A stretch of DNA of 57,428 nucleotides from a bacterium (GTDB taxonomy: Bacteria > Krumholzibacteriota > Krumholzibacteriia > LZORAL124-64-63). This document shows positions 1-8,775 of the stretch, one piece after another. The notes beneath the pieces are model-generated. The model made no database searches, was not told where the DNA came from, and saw only the letters and a list, made by a program, of their open reading frames with translations. Location: assembly GCA_020440705.1 (NCBI GenBank), contig JAGRNP010000009.1, forward strand, positions 1,409 through 58,836, read 5' to 3'. A program made the translations under genes and the position numbers. The number at the start of each line of letters is the position of its first letter. The first letter of the stretch is position 1.

Positions 1-1
1 G

Positions 2-892
2 GCCCTCGCCGAGCTGGAGAACCAGCGCGTGACCAACGCCAAGAACCTCGCCGAGAAGCGGGCCTCCCTGCAGCGCCAGGAGCTGGCCCTCGAGAAGGCG
101 AAGCTGCAGACCGAGGCCATGAAGTTCGAGAGCGAGTCGCGCCAGCGGCAGCAGCAGCTCGACCTGCGCCGTACCGAGCTCGACCTGCAGGAGGCGCGCG
201 AGGACCTCGCCGCCCAGAAGGACATCGCCGCGGCCGTGCTCACCGAGAAGGAGGTCAAGGCCCGCAAGGCCCGTCTCGACCTGGAGGAGACCCAGCGCAA
301 CCTCGCAAAGATGGTCGTCACGGCGTCCGACTCGGGCATGGTCGTCCACAACAAGATCTGGGCCCAGGGCACCATGCGGAAGATCCGCGTGGGCGACCAG
401 GTGTGGAACGGGACCTCCATCATGGAACTGCCCGACCTGTCCTCCTTCCGCGTCAACACCTGGGTGAACGAGGTCGACATCCACCGGCTCGAGCTCGACC
501 AGGCCGCCGTCGTCACCATCGACGCCCTCCAGGACCGCGAACTGCGCGGCCGGGTCACGCGCATCTCGCCGCTCGCCCGCCAGGAGGGCGACGAGGACAA
601 GATCAAGGTCTTCGACGTGGAGATCCTGCTCGAGGGCGACTTCACGGGCCTGCTGCCGGGCATGACCGCCCAGTGCCGCATCGTCCACGCGGAGTTCGCC
701 GACGTCGTGCACGTCCCCCTCGAGGCCGTATTCCAGGAGGACGACGGCCCGGTGGTCTACGGCCGGGACGGCGCGGCCAGGCCGGTCGAGCTCGGCGCCC
801 AGGGCGAGGACCGCGTCGTCGTGACCGCCGGGGTCGCGGCCGGCGACGAGCTGCTGCTCGTGCGCCCGGGCGACCGGAGCGGCACCCCATGA
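2..892 (+). CDS. Efflux periplasmic adaptor (HlyD/MacA type), 5' end outside the window
   Basis: This is the membrane-fusion subunit of a tripartite export system, linking an inner-membrane pump to an outer-membrane channel in the periplasm. The reading frame is open to the first bases, so the N-terminus is missing. Visible residues 1-105 form a long Lys/Glu/Arg/Gln-rich alpha-hairpin coiled coil. A lipoyl-like half motif follows (ASDSGMVVHNK), then a beta-barrel segment (VNTWVNEVDIHRL) and a membrane-proximal domain ending near VRPGDRSGTP. The stop codon overlaps the permease start (ATGA at 889-892), so the two are translationally coupled. The membrane anchor or signal peptide must lie upstream. 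Family assignment is firm; the substrate is unknown. Confidence 0.9.
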   Translation, partial: ALAELENQRVTNAKNLAEKRASLQRQELALEKAKLQTEAMKFESESRQRQQQLDLRRTELDLQEAREDLAAQKDIAAAVLTEKEVKARKARLDLEETQRNLAKMVVTASDSGMVVHNKIWAQGTMRKIRVGDQVWNGTSIMELPDLSSFRVNTWVNEVDIHRLELDQAAVVTIDALQDRELRGRVTRISPLARQEGDEDKIKVFDVEILLEGDFTGLLPGMTAQCRIVHAEFADVVHVPLEAVFQEDDGPVVYGRDGAARPVELGAQGEDRVVVTAGVAAGDELLLVRPGDRSGTP

Positions 893-2112
893 GGCAGGAG
901 GTCGGCCTCGCGCTGGGCGGACTGCGCGACCATCGGGTGCGCACGTTCCTGACCACCCTCGGCGTCGTCTTCGGCGTCGCCGCCGTCATCTCCATGCTCT
1001 CCATCAGCGAGGGCGCCAAGGAGGAGGCCCTGGCCCAGTTCGAGTCGCTGGGCATCGACAACATCGTGGTCATGCACCGCGATCCGCCGGACGCGCAGCC
1101 GCGCGACGAGGCGTCGCCCCACAGCCCCGGTTTGTCCCGGGCCGACGTGCGGGCCCTGGCCGCCGTCTCCCCCGCCATCACCGCCGTCGTGCCCCTGGCC
1201 ATCGCCGAGCACACGATCCAGGGCGAACAGCAGGTCACCGCCACGGTGGTCGGCACCACCTCCGACCTGCCCGTGGTCCGGCGCGACCGCCTCACGGCGG
1301 GGCGCTTCTTCACCGCCGGCGAGGACGCGGCCGCCAAGCGGGTGGCCGTGATCGGGTCCGGCCTCGTGCGCGACCTCTGCGGCCTGCGCGAGCCCGTCGG
1401 CAGCTTCATCAAGATCGACGGCGACTGGTACGAGATCATCGGCGTCTTCGCGGGCGGCGCCGGCGGCGACGACGACCAGGAGGGTCTGCTGCGGGCCACC
1501 GACCGCGACGTGTGCATCCCCCTGAACAGCGCCCTGACCCGCGGCGAGCGCAAGCGCTGGGACCGGGAGCTCGACCGTCTCGTCGTCCAGGTCGACGACG
1601 TGGAACGCCTCGCGCCGGTCGCCGACCTGACCCGGCGGCTCCTCGCCCGCCGGCACCAGGACGTCCCGGACACCGAGGTCGTGGTGCCCCTCGAGCTCAT
1701 TCGGCAGCGCCAGGCCACCCAGCGCATCTTCTCCCTGATCATGGGCGCCATCGCCGGCATCTCGCTGCTGGTCGGCGGCATCGGCATCATGAACATCATG
1801 CTGGCCAGCGTCCTCGAGCGGACGCGCGAGATCGGCATCCGCCTGGCCATGGGCGCGACCCGGTCGAACATCATGCGCCAGTTCCTCGTCGAGGCCGCCG
1901 CGGTCTCCGTCTTCGGCGGCGTCATGGGCATCGTCCTCGGCGTGACCCTGGCCTGGACCATCAGCGAGGCCGCCGGCTGGGTCACCGTCGTCTCCCCCTT
2001 CGCCATCGTCCTCGCCTTCGGCGTCTCGGCCGCGGTCGGCATCACCTTCGGGTATGTGCCGGCGCGGCGGGCCGCGGGCCTGAACCCCATCGAATGTCTC
2101 AGGTACGAATGA
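889..2112 (+). CDS. MacB/FtsX-type ABC transporter permease
   Basis: Inner-membrane permease of the MacB family (407 aa), which moves substrates or transmits force in the periplasm using ATP hydrolysed by a separate subunit. One N-terminal membrane helix (about 18-40, TFLTTLGVVFGVAAVISML) precedes a large periplasmic MacB-PCD domain. Three C-terminal helices contain the family motifs GGIGIMNIMLASVLERTREI and GIRLAMGATRSNIMRQFL, and the protein ends in NPIECLRYE. The ATG at 889 overlaps the adaptor stop and fits the family's N-terminus; the frame is open further upstream but that is out of register with the family. No ATPase domain is fused or found downstream, so the ATPase is probably upstream of the window or elsewhere. 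The stop overlaps the next gene. Confidence 0.92.
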   Translation: MRQEVGLALGGLRDHRVRTFLTTLGVVFGVAAVISMLSISEGAKEEALAQFESLGIDNIVVMHRDPPDAQPRDEASPHSPGLSRADVRALAAVSPAITAVVPLAIAEHTIQGEQQVTATVVGTTSDLPVVRRDRLTAGRFFTAGEDAAAKRVAVIGSGLVRDLCGLREPVGSFIKIDGDWYEIIGVFAGGAGGDDDQEGLLRATDRDVCIPLNSALTRGERKRWDRELDRLVVQVDDVERLAPVADLTRRLLARRHQDVPDTEVVVPLELIRQRQATQRIFSLIMGAIAGISLLVGGIGIMNIMLASVLERTREIGIRLAMGATRSNIMRQFLVEAAAVSVFGGVMGIVLGVTLAWTISEAAGWVTVVSPFAIVLAFGVSAAVGITFGYVPARRAAGLNPIECLRYE

Positions 2113-3638
2113 TGATGACCATGACCTGCCTCCTGCTGCTGCCCGTGCTGGCCACCGCGCCCGCCGCCGGCGACACCCTCGTGCTCGACCTGAACCGGGC
2201 CGTGGCCCTGGCCCTCGACGAGAGCCACACCGCCGTGGTGCTCGACCTCGACCTCGCGGCCGCCGGCCACGACGTGGCGGCCGCCAAGGGCCGCTTCCGC
2301 ACCCAGGCCGACGCCCAGTTCGCCCTGCCCGAGCTCGAGGAGGGCGTGCAGCGCGTGCAGGTGCCGGGCGACCTGCCCCGCTACGACAGCTACGGCAGCC
2401 GCGAAATGAGCGCGACCCTGCGCCTCAGCCAGCCCCTGCCCACCGACGGCGCCGTCGCCCTGTCCGGCCATCTCTACCAGCAGGAGGACACCTACTACGA
2501 CCCCGTCTCGGACGCCACGGCCGAGCAGAAGACCTTCTTCAACAGCTACGAGGTGAGCCTGCAGCAGCCTCTCTTCTCGCCGAACGAACTGAAGCTGGGG
2601 CTCGAGAAGGCCGAGATCGGCCACCGTCTCGCCCAGCGCGCCTACCAGCGCGGCGAGCTCGATCTGGCCTACGACGTGACCGCCGCCTTCTACGCCCTGG
2701 TCAGGGCCCAGGAGGAGCTCGCCATCGCCCGCGACGCCCTCGACCGGCAGCAGGAGAACTTCGACCTCGCCCAGCGCAAGTACCGCGCGGGCCTGATCCC
2801 GGAGGTGGAGGCCCTGCAGATGGAGGTCGACCTGGCCGGCGCCAACAACGACGTGCTCGGTCGCGAGTCCGACCTCATCCTGGCCGCCGACGGCTTCCGG
2901 CTGCTGGTGGGCCTGCCGCTCGATCGCCCGGTGCGGGCCACGGCGAACCTGGCGCCGCTGGTCTACGAGGTCGACGCGGACCTCGCCATGTCCCACGCCC
3001 TGGCCCACCGCACCGAACTCGAGGACCTCGCCGACCAGCTCCGCCGCGCCCAGATCACCGTCACCGAGACCGACGCGCGCAGCTCGGTCAGGGGCGAGCT
3101 GAGCGCCTTCTACAACCTGACGGGCATCAGCGACCCCGCCCTCGTCGACCCGTCGGTGGGCGACCAGATCGAGTCGAGCTGGGACGACCTGCGGCGCCGA
3201 CCCGGCAACCGGGGCGTGCGCTTCAGCCTGAGCGTGCCCCTGTGGGATTCGGGCGTGAACGCCCAGGAGGTCGCCTCGGCGCGGGTCGCCGTGCGGCGGC
3301 GCGAGCTCGACCAGGAGAACCTGAGACGATCGATCGCGCGCCAGGTCCAGGCCGCGCTGGCCCGCTTCGACGGGGCGCGGCGCCGCCTCGACGTGCTCCA
3401 GCGCAGCCTCGACATCGCCCTGCGCAGCTACGCCATCAGCCGCGAACGCTTCGAGACCGGCGACATCACCAGCCAGACCCTCGCCGACAACCGCGACCGG
3501 CTCGTGTCGGCCCGGCAGTCGTACCTCGACGCCTACGTGAGCTTCCGCCTGGCCGGCGCGGACCTGCGGCGCCAGACCCTGTACGACTTCGAATCGGGCG
3601 CCTCGCTCGTGCCCGCGGCCACGCCCGGGGCGCCGTGA
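2109..3638 (+). CDS. TolC-like outer-membrane efflux protein
   Basis: Outer-membrane channel of the same export system (509 aa). The start at 2109 (ATGATGATGACC) overlaps the permease stop at 2110-2112 and gives a signal peptide, MMMTMTCLLLLPVLATAPAAG. Two outer-membrane efflux repeats follow: the first half carries LDLNRAVALALDES and the helical ELAIARDALDRQQENFDLAQ, the second carries QNLRRSIARQVQAALARFDG. The pattern LAQRKYRAGLIPEVEALQME is the usual coiled-coil turn of TolC proteins. The gene closes the adaptor-permease-channel operon. Substrate is unknown. Confidence 0.9.
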   Translation: MMMTMTCLLLLPVLATAPAAGDTLVLDLNRAVALALDESHTAVVLDLDLAAAGHDVAAAKGRFRTQADAQFALPELEEGVQRVQVPGDLPRYDSYGSREMSATLRLSQPLPTDGAVALSGHLYQQEDTYYDPVSDATAEQKTFFNSYEVSLQQPLFSPNELKLGLEKAEIGHRLAQRAYQRGELDLAYDVTAAFYALVRAQEELAIARDALDRQQENFDLAQRKYRAGLIPEVEALQMEVDLAGANNDVLGRESDLILAADGFRLLVGLPLDRPVRATANLAPLVYEVDADLAMSHALAHRTELEDLADQLRRAQITVTETDARSSVRGELSAFYNLTGISDPALVDPSVGDQIESSWDDLRRRPGNRGVRFSLSVPLWDSGVNAQEVASARVAVRRRELDQENLRRSIARQVQAALARFDGARRRLDVLQRSLDIALRSYAISRERFETGDITSQTLADNRDRLVSARQSYLDAYVSFRLAGADLRRQTLYDFESGASLVPAATPGAP

Positions 3639-3652
3639 GGAAGAGCCCTTCG

Positions 3653-3665
3653 GTGACTTAGTCAC
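3653..3665. promoter_or_regulatory. 13-bp inverted repeat upstream of the cupredoxin gene
   Basis: GTGAC-TTA-GTCAC is a perfect 5-bp inverted repeat with a 3-bp spacer, in the 104-bp gap after the efflux operon. A second repeat (GGTGCCG 3702-3708 / CGGCACC 3714-3720) can form a hairpin just before the GGAGG ribosome site of the cupredoxin gene. The first is operator-like and the second is a possible mRNA hairpin; neither has a recognised regulator. Confidence 0.3.
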
Positions 3666-3742
3666 GGAAAATACCGGATAGATCTGGTAGGATTTCCTCG
3701 CGGTGCCGATCCGCGGCACCCGGATCCGGAGGGAATCCCGTC

Positions 3743-4399
3743 ATGCGCCACCCATGCATCCGCATTTTCGCGCCGCTGCTCGTCTGTCTCGCGGCAGCGC
3801 CCGCGTTCGCCGCCACCCATACGATCTTCCAGTCGGGCTTCACGTTCAGCCCCGCCGACCTGACCATCGCCGCCGGCGACACCGTCGTGTGGCAGTGGTC
3901 GTCGGGCGCGCACACCGTCACCAACGGCACGAGCCTGGGCGATCCGAACCTGGGCAATCTCTTCGACGCGGCCCTGAACGCCGGCGCGTCGACCTTCACC
4001 CACGTCTTCGCCGACGAGGGCGTCGTGCCCTACCTCTGCCGACCCCACGCCGGACTCGGCATGACCGGCACCGTCACCGTCGAGGCGGCCGCCGCGGCCG
4101 ACGAACTGCCCGCGGCCGACCTGCCGGTGCTGGGCCGCAACGCGCCCAACCCCTTCAACCCGCGCACCGAGATCGCCTTCGCCCTGCCGGCCGACACCGC
4201 CGTCCGCCTCGTGGTCCTCGACGTGGCGGGACGGCGGGTGACGACCCTGGTCGACGGCGAGCGCATGGCGGCCGGACCGCACCGCCGCGCCTGGGATGGC
4301 CGCGACACTTCCGGCAACGGCGTCGCCGCAGGCGTGTACCTGTACGTTCTGGAAGCGGACGGCGTGCGCCTGTCCGGCACGATGGCGCTGGTGAAGTAG
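3743..4399 (+). CDS. Secreted cupredoxin with C-terminal FlgD-type domain
   Basis: A signal peptide (1-24, ending AAPAFAA) leads into a plastocyanin-like blue-copper domain of about 95 residues. The type 1 copper ligands are visible: His57 (SSGAHTVT), Cys99, His102 and Met107 (YLCRPHAGLGM). After a short Ala/Asp linker comes a FlgD-Ig/T9SS-type tail (134-218): NAPNPFNPRTEIAFALP, then AAGPHRRAWDGRD, ending MALVK. The copper domain probably carries electrons outside the cytoplasm; the tail is of the kind used for surface attachment or secretion in FCB bacteria. The gene stands alone, with a GGAGG ribosome site before ATG 3743. Domain calls are firm; the electron partner is unknown. Confidence 0.9.
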   Translation: MRHPCIRIFAPLLVCLAAAPAFAATHTIFQSGFTFSPADLTIAAGDTVVWQWSSGAHTVTNGTSLGDPNLGNLFDAALNAGASTFTHVFADEGVVPYLCRPHAGLGMTGTVTVEAAAAADELPAADLPVLGRNAPNPFNPRTEIAFALPADTAVRLVVLDVAGRRVTTLVDGERMAAGPHRRAWDGRDTSGNGVAAGVYLYVLEADGVRLSGTMALVK

Positions 4400-4415
4400 A
4401 GGGCCGGCGGGCCGG

Positions 4416-5057
4416 TCAGTCGAGCAGGCGGTCCGCGATCTCGGGCCACGCGGCGATGGGAACGTGGGGCACGCCCTCCTCCGCGAGGCGCCGGCCCAGC
4501 CAACCCGTGATGAAGCGCCGCTCCGGCGGCAGCAGCAGCGCCGCCGCCCGGTCGGTGTTGCTGTCGCCGGCGTAGGCCACCACGCCGTCGCGCGCCAGGG
4601 CGTCGCGCACGACGGCGGGCTTGTCGGTGCCCAGGTCCGGATCGGCGAAGCGGCGCGGCGCGACCGGATCGATCACCAGACCGGTCTCCGGTGCGAAGCG
4701 GCCGGGCATGGCGTGCACGGCGATGTCCTTCAGCCCCATGCGCGCGAGCAGCCGCTCGATGTACCACCCGCAGCCCGCCGAGGCGATCACGATCTCCCAG
4801 CCCGCCCGCTGCAGGCGCAGCACGGCCGCCGCCGTGCCCGGCGCCGGATCCAGGGCGTCGACCAGCGCGTCGGCGCCCTTTTCGTCGGTGCGCAACGAGG
4901 CGAACACGCCCCCGATGCCGCCGATGTGATTGGTCTCCCCGTCGAGATAGCGCCGCCAGGCCTCGTGCCCGGCCGGCGGGTCATGGCGCTCGAGGATGAG
5001 GTCGAAATAGTCGCGGCGGGTGAAGGTGCCGTCGAAGTCGGTCACGAGGATGGGCAT
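4416..5057 (-). CDS. HAD-superfamily phosphatase (SerB/MtnX-like)
   Basis: Cytosolic haloacid-dehalogenase-type phosphatase of 213 aa. Motif I is VTDFDGTFT (nucleophile Asp7, acid Asp9), motif II is the Ser in VIASAGCG, motif III is the Lys in GTDKPAV, and motif IV is AYAGDSNTD. The helical cap between motifs I and II fits the HAD-IB group, which includes phosphoserine phosphatase and MtnX. The substrate cannot be read from sequence. It lies 11 bp downstream of the methyltransferase gene on the same strand, so the two form an operon. The ATG at 5057 is the first Met directly before motif I. Confidence 0.85.
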   Translation of the reverse strand: MPILVTDFDGTFTRRDYFDLILERHDPPAGHEAWRRYLDGETNHIGGIGGVFASLRTDEKGADALVDALDPAPGTAAAVLRLQRAGWEIVIASAGCGWYIERLLARMGLKDIAVHAMPGRFAPETGLVIDPVAPRRFADPDLGTDKPAVVRDALARDGVVAYAGDSNTDRAAALLLPPERRFITGWLGRRLAEEGVPHVPIAAWPEIADRLLD

Positions 5058-5068
5058 CGTTCTCTCCG

Positions 5069-5749
5069 TCAGGCGGTTGCGGAATCGGGCCACCCCACGA
5101 GCAGCCGGTTCTTGGGCGTGATCTCCGCCGGGATGCGGGACGTCCACACCCGGTAGCCGGCGGCGCGCAGGCGGGCCGCTCGGGTCGCGTCGACCGCCAG
5201 CGGTCCGTCGAGCCAGCCGGCCAGGCCGCCGTCGTCGCAGGCCGCCAGATCGTGACAGCACGGCAGCACCGCCACCGGGCAGCGGTGGGCCAGTGCCTTG
5301 TCCAGGACCGCGTCGGTGAGGGTGCCGCAGGCATGGACCGAGGCGATCAGCGTGTCCGGCCCGGCGACCGGCTCGTCCTCGAGGCGGCCCACCACGTACT
5401 CGATCCGTCCGGCCAGGCGGGGCCACACCCCGGTGAGCGCCGCCAGCAGGGGCGCGTGGCTCGGCGGCTGCACGATGTCCACGCACCGCGCCCGCGGCGT
5501 GGTGTCGTCCAGCAGCACGAGGATCGCCGCCAGCAGGCCGTGTCCGGCCGCGGCCTCGAGCACCGGGCCGCCACGCAGACGGCGCCGGACCCGCCGCGCC
5601 GTTTCCCACGCCTCGTACAGTTCCTTGCGCGGCAGACACTCCGCCGCGCAGACGGCCCGCGCCAGGCGCGCGAAGAGCGCGTCGCCGGGAAAATGCTCCA
5701 CGTGCCGCCGGTTCAGGACGTTGCGGGACGAAGGATCGAGGCGGGTCAT
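5069..5749 (-). CDS. SAM-dependent methyltransferase-like protein (Methyltransf_32 type)
   Basis: A protein of about 226 aa with a class I methyltransferase fold. The SAM-binding loop is VLEAAAGHGLLAA, and the acidic strand-2 region is RCVDIVQ. The paired motifs VHACGTLTDAVL and VAVLPCCH are characteristic of the Methyltransf_32 group, whose acceptor is generally unknown. Two ATGs are possible (5755 and 5749). GGAG lies 9 nt before the second and only 3 nt before the first, so 5749 is preferred. The longer frame upstream to 5815 is low-complexity and probably untranslated. First gene of a two-gene operon with the HAD phosphatase. Confidence 0.75.
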   Translation of the reverse strand: MTRLDPSSRNVLNRRHVEHFPGDALFARLARAVCAAECLPRKELYEAWETARRVRRRLRGGPVLEAAAGHGLLAAILVLLDDTTPRARCVDIVQPPSHAPLLAALTGVWPRLAGRIEYVVGRLEDEPVAGPDTLIASVHACGTLTDAVLDKALAHRCPVAVLPCCHDLAACDDGGLAGWLDGPLAVDATRAARLRAAGYRVWTSRIPAEITPKNRLLVGWPDSATA

Positions 5750-5858
5750 CGGCATGGGCTCCGTCGGGACGCGGGCGGTGGTTCGCGGCGCTCGGGAGGG
5801 GCAGGGTAACATCAAAGGGCGGGGCGGCCAAGCGACCGCCCCGCCCCGATCCGTCGGA

Positions 5859-7208
5859 TCAGCGCCGCCAGGGCGACCGGCGGCGACGGGCGCCGTTGCC
5901 GGCCGTCTGGTCCGCCGCCGGCGCCGCCGCGCGCGGCGAAGGCGACAGGGGCTGGACCGGTGCCGGCCTGGCCGCGGCCGACCTGCCCGCCCCCGGGCCC
6001 ATTCCGGATCCGCCGCGACGCGACCGGCGGCGACCGGTGCGGCCGGGCTCCGCCACGACCTGGTCGGCCGTGAAACCCTCGATCTCGCGCCGGGCGATGG
6101 GCGCGCCGATCATCCGCTCGGTCGCCCGCAGCCAGCCATGGTCGGCGCCGGTCACGAAGGTGCAGGCCACGCCCTCCTGCTCGGCGCGACCCGTGCGCCC
6201 GATGCGGTGGGTGTAGGCCTCCGGCGTGTTGGGCACGTCGTAGTTGATGACGTGGGTCACGCCGCTGACGTCGATGCCCCGCGCCGCGATGTCCGTCGCC
6301 ACCAGGATGTCGAACTTGCGGCTGCGGAAGCCGCGCATGGCCCGGTCGCGCTGGGCCTGCGACAGGTTCCCCTGCAGACCGACCGCCTTGTAGCCCGCCT
6401 TGCCCAGCTGGGTGGCCAGACGGCGGGCCCGATGCTTGGTGCGCGTGAACACGATGGCCGACGCGCAGCCGTCGGTCTCGAGCAGGTGCTCGAGCAGGTC
6501 ACGCTTGCGGTCCTCGCCCACGAGCACGAGCGCGTGGTCGATGGTCGCCGCCGGCGCCCGGTTGGCCAGCTCGACCACGTGCGGGCGGTGCAGCAGTTCG
6601 TCGGCGAGCCGCCGCACCTCCTTCGGCATGGTGGCCGAGAAGAGCAGGTTCTGGCGGCGGGCCGGCAGCTCGGCCAGGATCCGGCGGATGCCCGGCAGGA
6701 AGCCCATGTCGAACATCTGGTCGGCCTCGTCGAGCACCAGGGTCTCGATGCGATGCAGGTGGAGCAGGTCCTGCTCCACGAGGTCGAGCACGCGGCCGGG
6801 ACAGCCGACGATGATCTCGGGCCGGCCGCGCAGGGCCCGCGCCTGGCGCGCCACGGGCACGCCGCCGAAGATCGTGGTCAGCTTCAGATCGGTGAAGCGG
6901 GCCAGGACCCGGATCTCCTCGGCGATCTGGGTGGCCAGTTCGCGCGTCGGGGCCAGGATGAGCGCCCGCGGGCCGCCGCTGCGCCGCTCGAGCAGCCGGT
7001 GCAGCAGGGGCAGGGTGAACGCCGCGGTCTTGCCGGTGCCGGTCTGGGCCAGGCCCAGGACGTCGCGGCCGGCCAGGCCGGCGGGAATGGTTTCGTCCTG
7101 GATCGGGCGCGGGGTGTCGAACCCGGCCGCCGCGATGCCGCGGACGATGTGGTCGTGGAGGGCGAACCGGTCGAAGCCGGTCGCCGTGAACTCGTTCAGT
7201 TTCAGCAT
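5859..7208 (-). CDS. DEAD-box ATP-dependent RNA helicase (RhlE-like)
   Basis: RNA-unwinding ATPase (449 aa) with all canonical motifs: Q motif (FDTPRPIQDETIP), Walker A (AQTGTGKT), Ia (PTRELA), DEAD (VLDEAD), SAT (LFSATMP), IV (IVFTRT), V (DIAARGID) and VI (HRIGRTGR). After the two RecA domains (about 1-375) the tail is Arg/Gly/Pro/Ala-rich and basic, as in RhlE proteins, where it helps bind RNA. It probably acts in ribosome assembly, mRNA turnover or cold adaptation. ATG 7208 (MLKLNEF) is the family-like start, but its nearest GGAG is about 13 nt away, so translation may be weak or controlled. It is monocistronic. Confidence 0.93.
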   Translation of the reverse strand: MLKLNEFTATGFDRFALHDHIVRGIAAAGFDTPRPIQDETIPAGLAGRDVLGLAQTGTGKTAAFTLPLLHRLLERRSGGPRALILAPTRELATQIAEEIRVLARFTDLKLTTIFGGVPVARQARALRGRPEIIVGCPGRVLDLVEQDLLHLHRIETLVLDEADQMFDMGFLPGIRRILAELPARRQNLLFSATMPKEVRRLADELLHRPHVVELANRAPAATIDHALVLVGEDRKRDLLEHLLETDGCASAIVFTRTKHRARRLATQLGKAGYKAVGLQGNLSQAQRDRAMRGFRSRKFDILVATDIAARGIDVSGVTHVINYDVPNTPEAYTHRIGRTGRAEQEGVACTFVTGADHGWLRATERMIGAPIARREIEGFTADQVVAEPGRTGRRRSRRGGSGMGPGAGRSAAARPAPVQPLSPSPRAAAPAADQTAGNGARRRRSPWRR

Positions 7209-7378
7209 GTGTGGTTGTCTTCTCCGGCGCGGGGCGCAGCGCGGCGCGGGGCCCGCACGGGGCCCGGGCGCGCGCAGACACGACGCGGCCTTGCAATCCG
7301 ACCCGAACAACAGTGAAGGGCAAGAGGGGGTTGTTGCGGCGCGACCCGGCGTCTCGGCGGGGTCCTGTTGTTCGCCGC

Positions 7379-7398
7379 GGCCGGGAGGGCTCCCGGCC
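7379..7398. other. GC hairpin in the region before the helicase gene
   Basis: GGCCGGGA (7379-7386) and TCCCGGCC (7391-7398) form a perfect 8-bp stem with a GGGC loop, in the 280-bp gap between the helicase start (7208) and the NrfD stop (7489). If the helicase promoter lies beyond it, this sits in a long 5' leader, a place where cold-shock helicase mRNAs often carry control structures. On the plus strand it is followed by TTT. No clear promoter boxes were seen in the gap. Confidence 0.3.
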
Positions 7399-7446
7399 TT
7401 TGATGCCCATACGATAGGCGGCGAACGCCCGGGGCGCAAGTCGGGA

Positions 7447-7476
7447 CCCCGCCCTCCCCCCTTCCGGAAGGCGGGG
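7447..7476 (-). terminator. Hairpin just after the NrfD-like gene
   Basis: CCCCGCC (7447-7453) pairs with GGCGGGG (7470-7476), with the palindrome CTTCCGGAAG inside the loop. It lies just downstream of the stop at 7489 on the minus strand. No U-run follows, so termination is likely but not certain. Confidence 0.45.
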
Positions 7477-7488
7477 CCCCGCAGTTCG

Positions 7489-8721
7489 TCAGCCGACCTG
7501 GCCGCCGTTGATCCGGCCGCCCGATCCCTGGCCGGCGCGCCGGCGCGAGGTCGCCCGCTTCGCGTCCAGGATCGGGAACTTCTTGACGATCACCAGATAG
7601 GCCAGCACCTGCATCGCCATGAAGCCGAGGGTGACGACCATCTCCGGCAGGGCCGGGAAATAGGTGCCCCCGCCGAGCGGGTGGAAGCCCAGCCACACCA
7701 CGCTCATGCGGTAGAGCGAGGCGCCCCCGATGATCAGGATGCCGATGCGGAACAGCTGCCCCAGGCGGGCCCGCCGCATGCGCCGCAGCAGCACCACCGG
7801 CACGATCAGCAGCGCGAACTCGAGCACCAGCAGCCACGCGTGCGGGTCGCCGTCGAGCACCCGGCCCCACTGGCCGCGATAGGTCAGGTCGGCCAGGCGC
7901 AGCACCAGGAAGGCCCCGATGATCCAGCTGATGACGCGCCCCAGGGAGAGCAGCGTCTTGTTCTCCGTCTGCCGCCCGTAGCGCGTGCTGCTGAGGATGT
8001 AGGTGATGATCACCGCGGCGTAGCCCATGATCCAGCACGACAGCAGGAAGAACAGCGGCAGCCACGGCGTCTGCCAGAACGGATGCACCTTGTAGCCGGC
8101 CAGGATGTACAGCGTGCCCAGCGACGACTGGTGCATGGTCGGCAGCACGATCCCCAGCCCGATGATCCAGATCAGCGCCGCATCCACGTGGGGCATGATC
8201 CGACGCGCGATCGCGCCGAGCCGGTCCCGCCGCGTGTGCGCCCAGTGCTCCAGGAAGGCCGGCGACATCTCGGCCCACAGCACGAGAATGTACGCCGTGA
8301 TGCACAGCGCGACCTCGAGCAGCACCGAGTCGCCGTTCCACGCCCACGACCACAGGGGCACCTTCCAGAAGTTCCAGGGCGTGCCCACGTCGGTGCCCAG
8401 GGCGAGCATGGCCGCGCTGTAGCCCACGGCGCTCGTCAGCAGCGCATGGCGCACCAGCGAATGGTACTTGCCCCGGTTGAGCACGTAGACCAGCAGCGCC
8501 ACCGCGTAGCCGCCCGACGCCACCGACGTCAGCACGATCACGTTGAAGAGCTTCCAGACGCCCCACGGCTGCTCGTCGGTCATGGCCGTGGCCGGCCCGA
8601 GACCGACGGAGAAGCGCCAGATCACCAGCAGCCCGGCCGCGAGGGCCAGCACGGCGGCGATCTTGAACGTGGACGTGAGAACGGGCCCCATCACGGGGGT
8701 CGCGGAGTGGCGAGAGCTCAT
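7489..8721 (-). CDS. NrfD/HybB-family membrane quinol-interacting subunit
   Basis: Polytopic inner-membrane protein (410 aa) of the NrfD/PsrC/HybB family. Members exchange electrons between the quinone pool and a periplasmic iron-sulfur partner of hydrogenases, nitrite, polysulfide or DMSO-type reductases. About nine to ten hydrophobic helices are visible, with HybB-like motifs SVASGGYAVALLVYVLNRGK, LLEVALCITAYILVLWAEMS and GLGIVLPTMHQSSLGTLY. No 16Fe-ferredoxin subunit or catalytic subunit is adjacent, which is unusual because these proteins are normally encoded with their complex. The C-terminus is short, basic and Gly-rich. Expression probably responds to oxygen or NO, given the FNR-like box upstream. 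Confidence 0.88.
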   Translation of the reverse strand: MSSRHSATPVMGPVLTSTFKIAAVLALAAGLLVIWRFSVGLGPATAMTDEQPWGVWKLFNVIVLTSVASGGYAVALLVYVLNRGKYHSLVRHALLTSAVGYSAAMLALGTDVGTPWNFWKVPLWSWAWNGDSVLLEVALCITAYILVLWAEMSPAFLEHWAHTRRDRLGAIARRIMPHVDAALIWIIGLGIVLPTMHQSSLGTLYILAGYKVHPFWQTPWLPLFFLLSCWIMGYAAVIITYILSSTRYGRQTENKTLLSLGRVISWIIGAFLVLRLADLTYRGQWGRVLDGDPHAWLLVLEFALLIVPVVLLRRMRRARLGQLFRIGILIIGGASLYRMSVVWLGFHPLGGGTYFPALPEMVVTLGFMAMQVLAYLVIVKKFPILDAKRATSRRRAGQGSGGRINGGQVG

Positions 8722-8775
8722 GATCGTCTCCGGAGGTTTGGCCGCCCAGAAGCTGCCAAAACGATATCCATCAAT

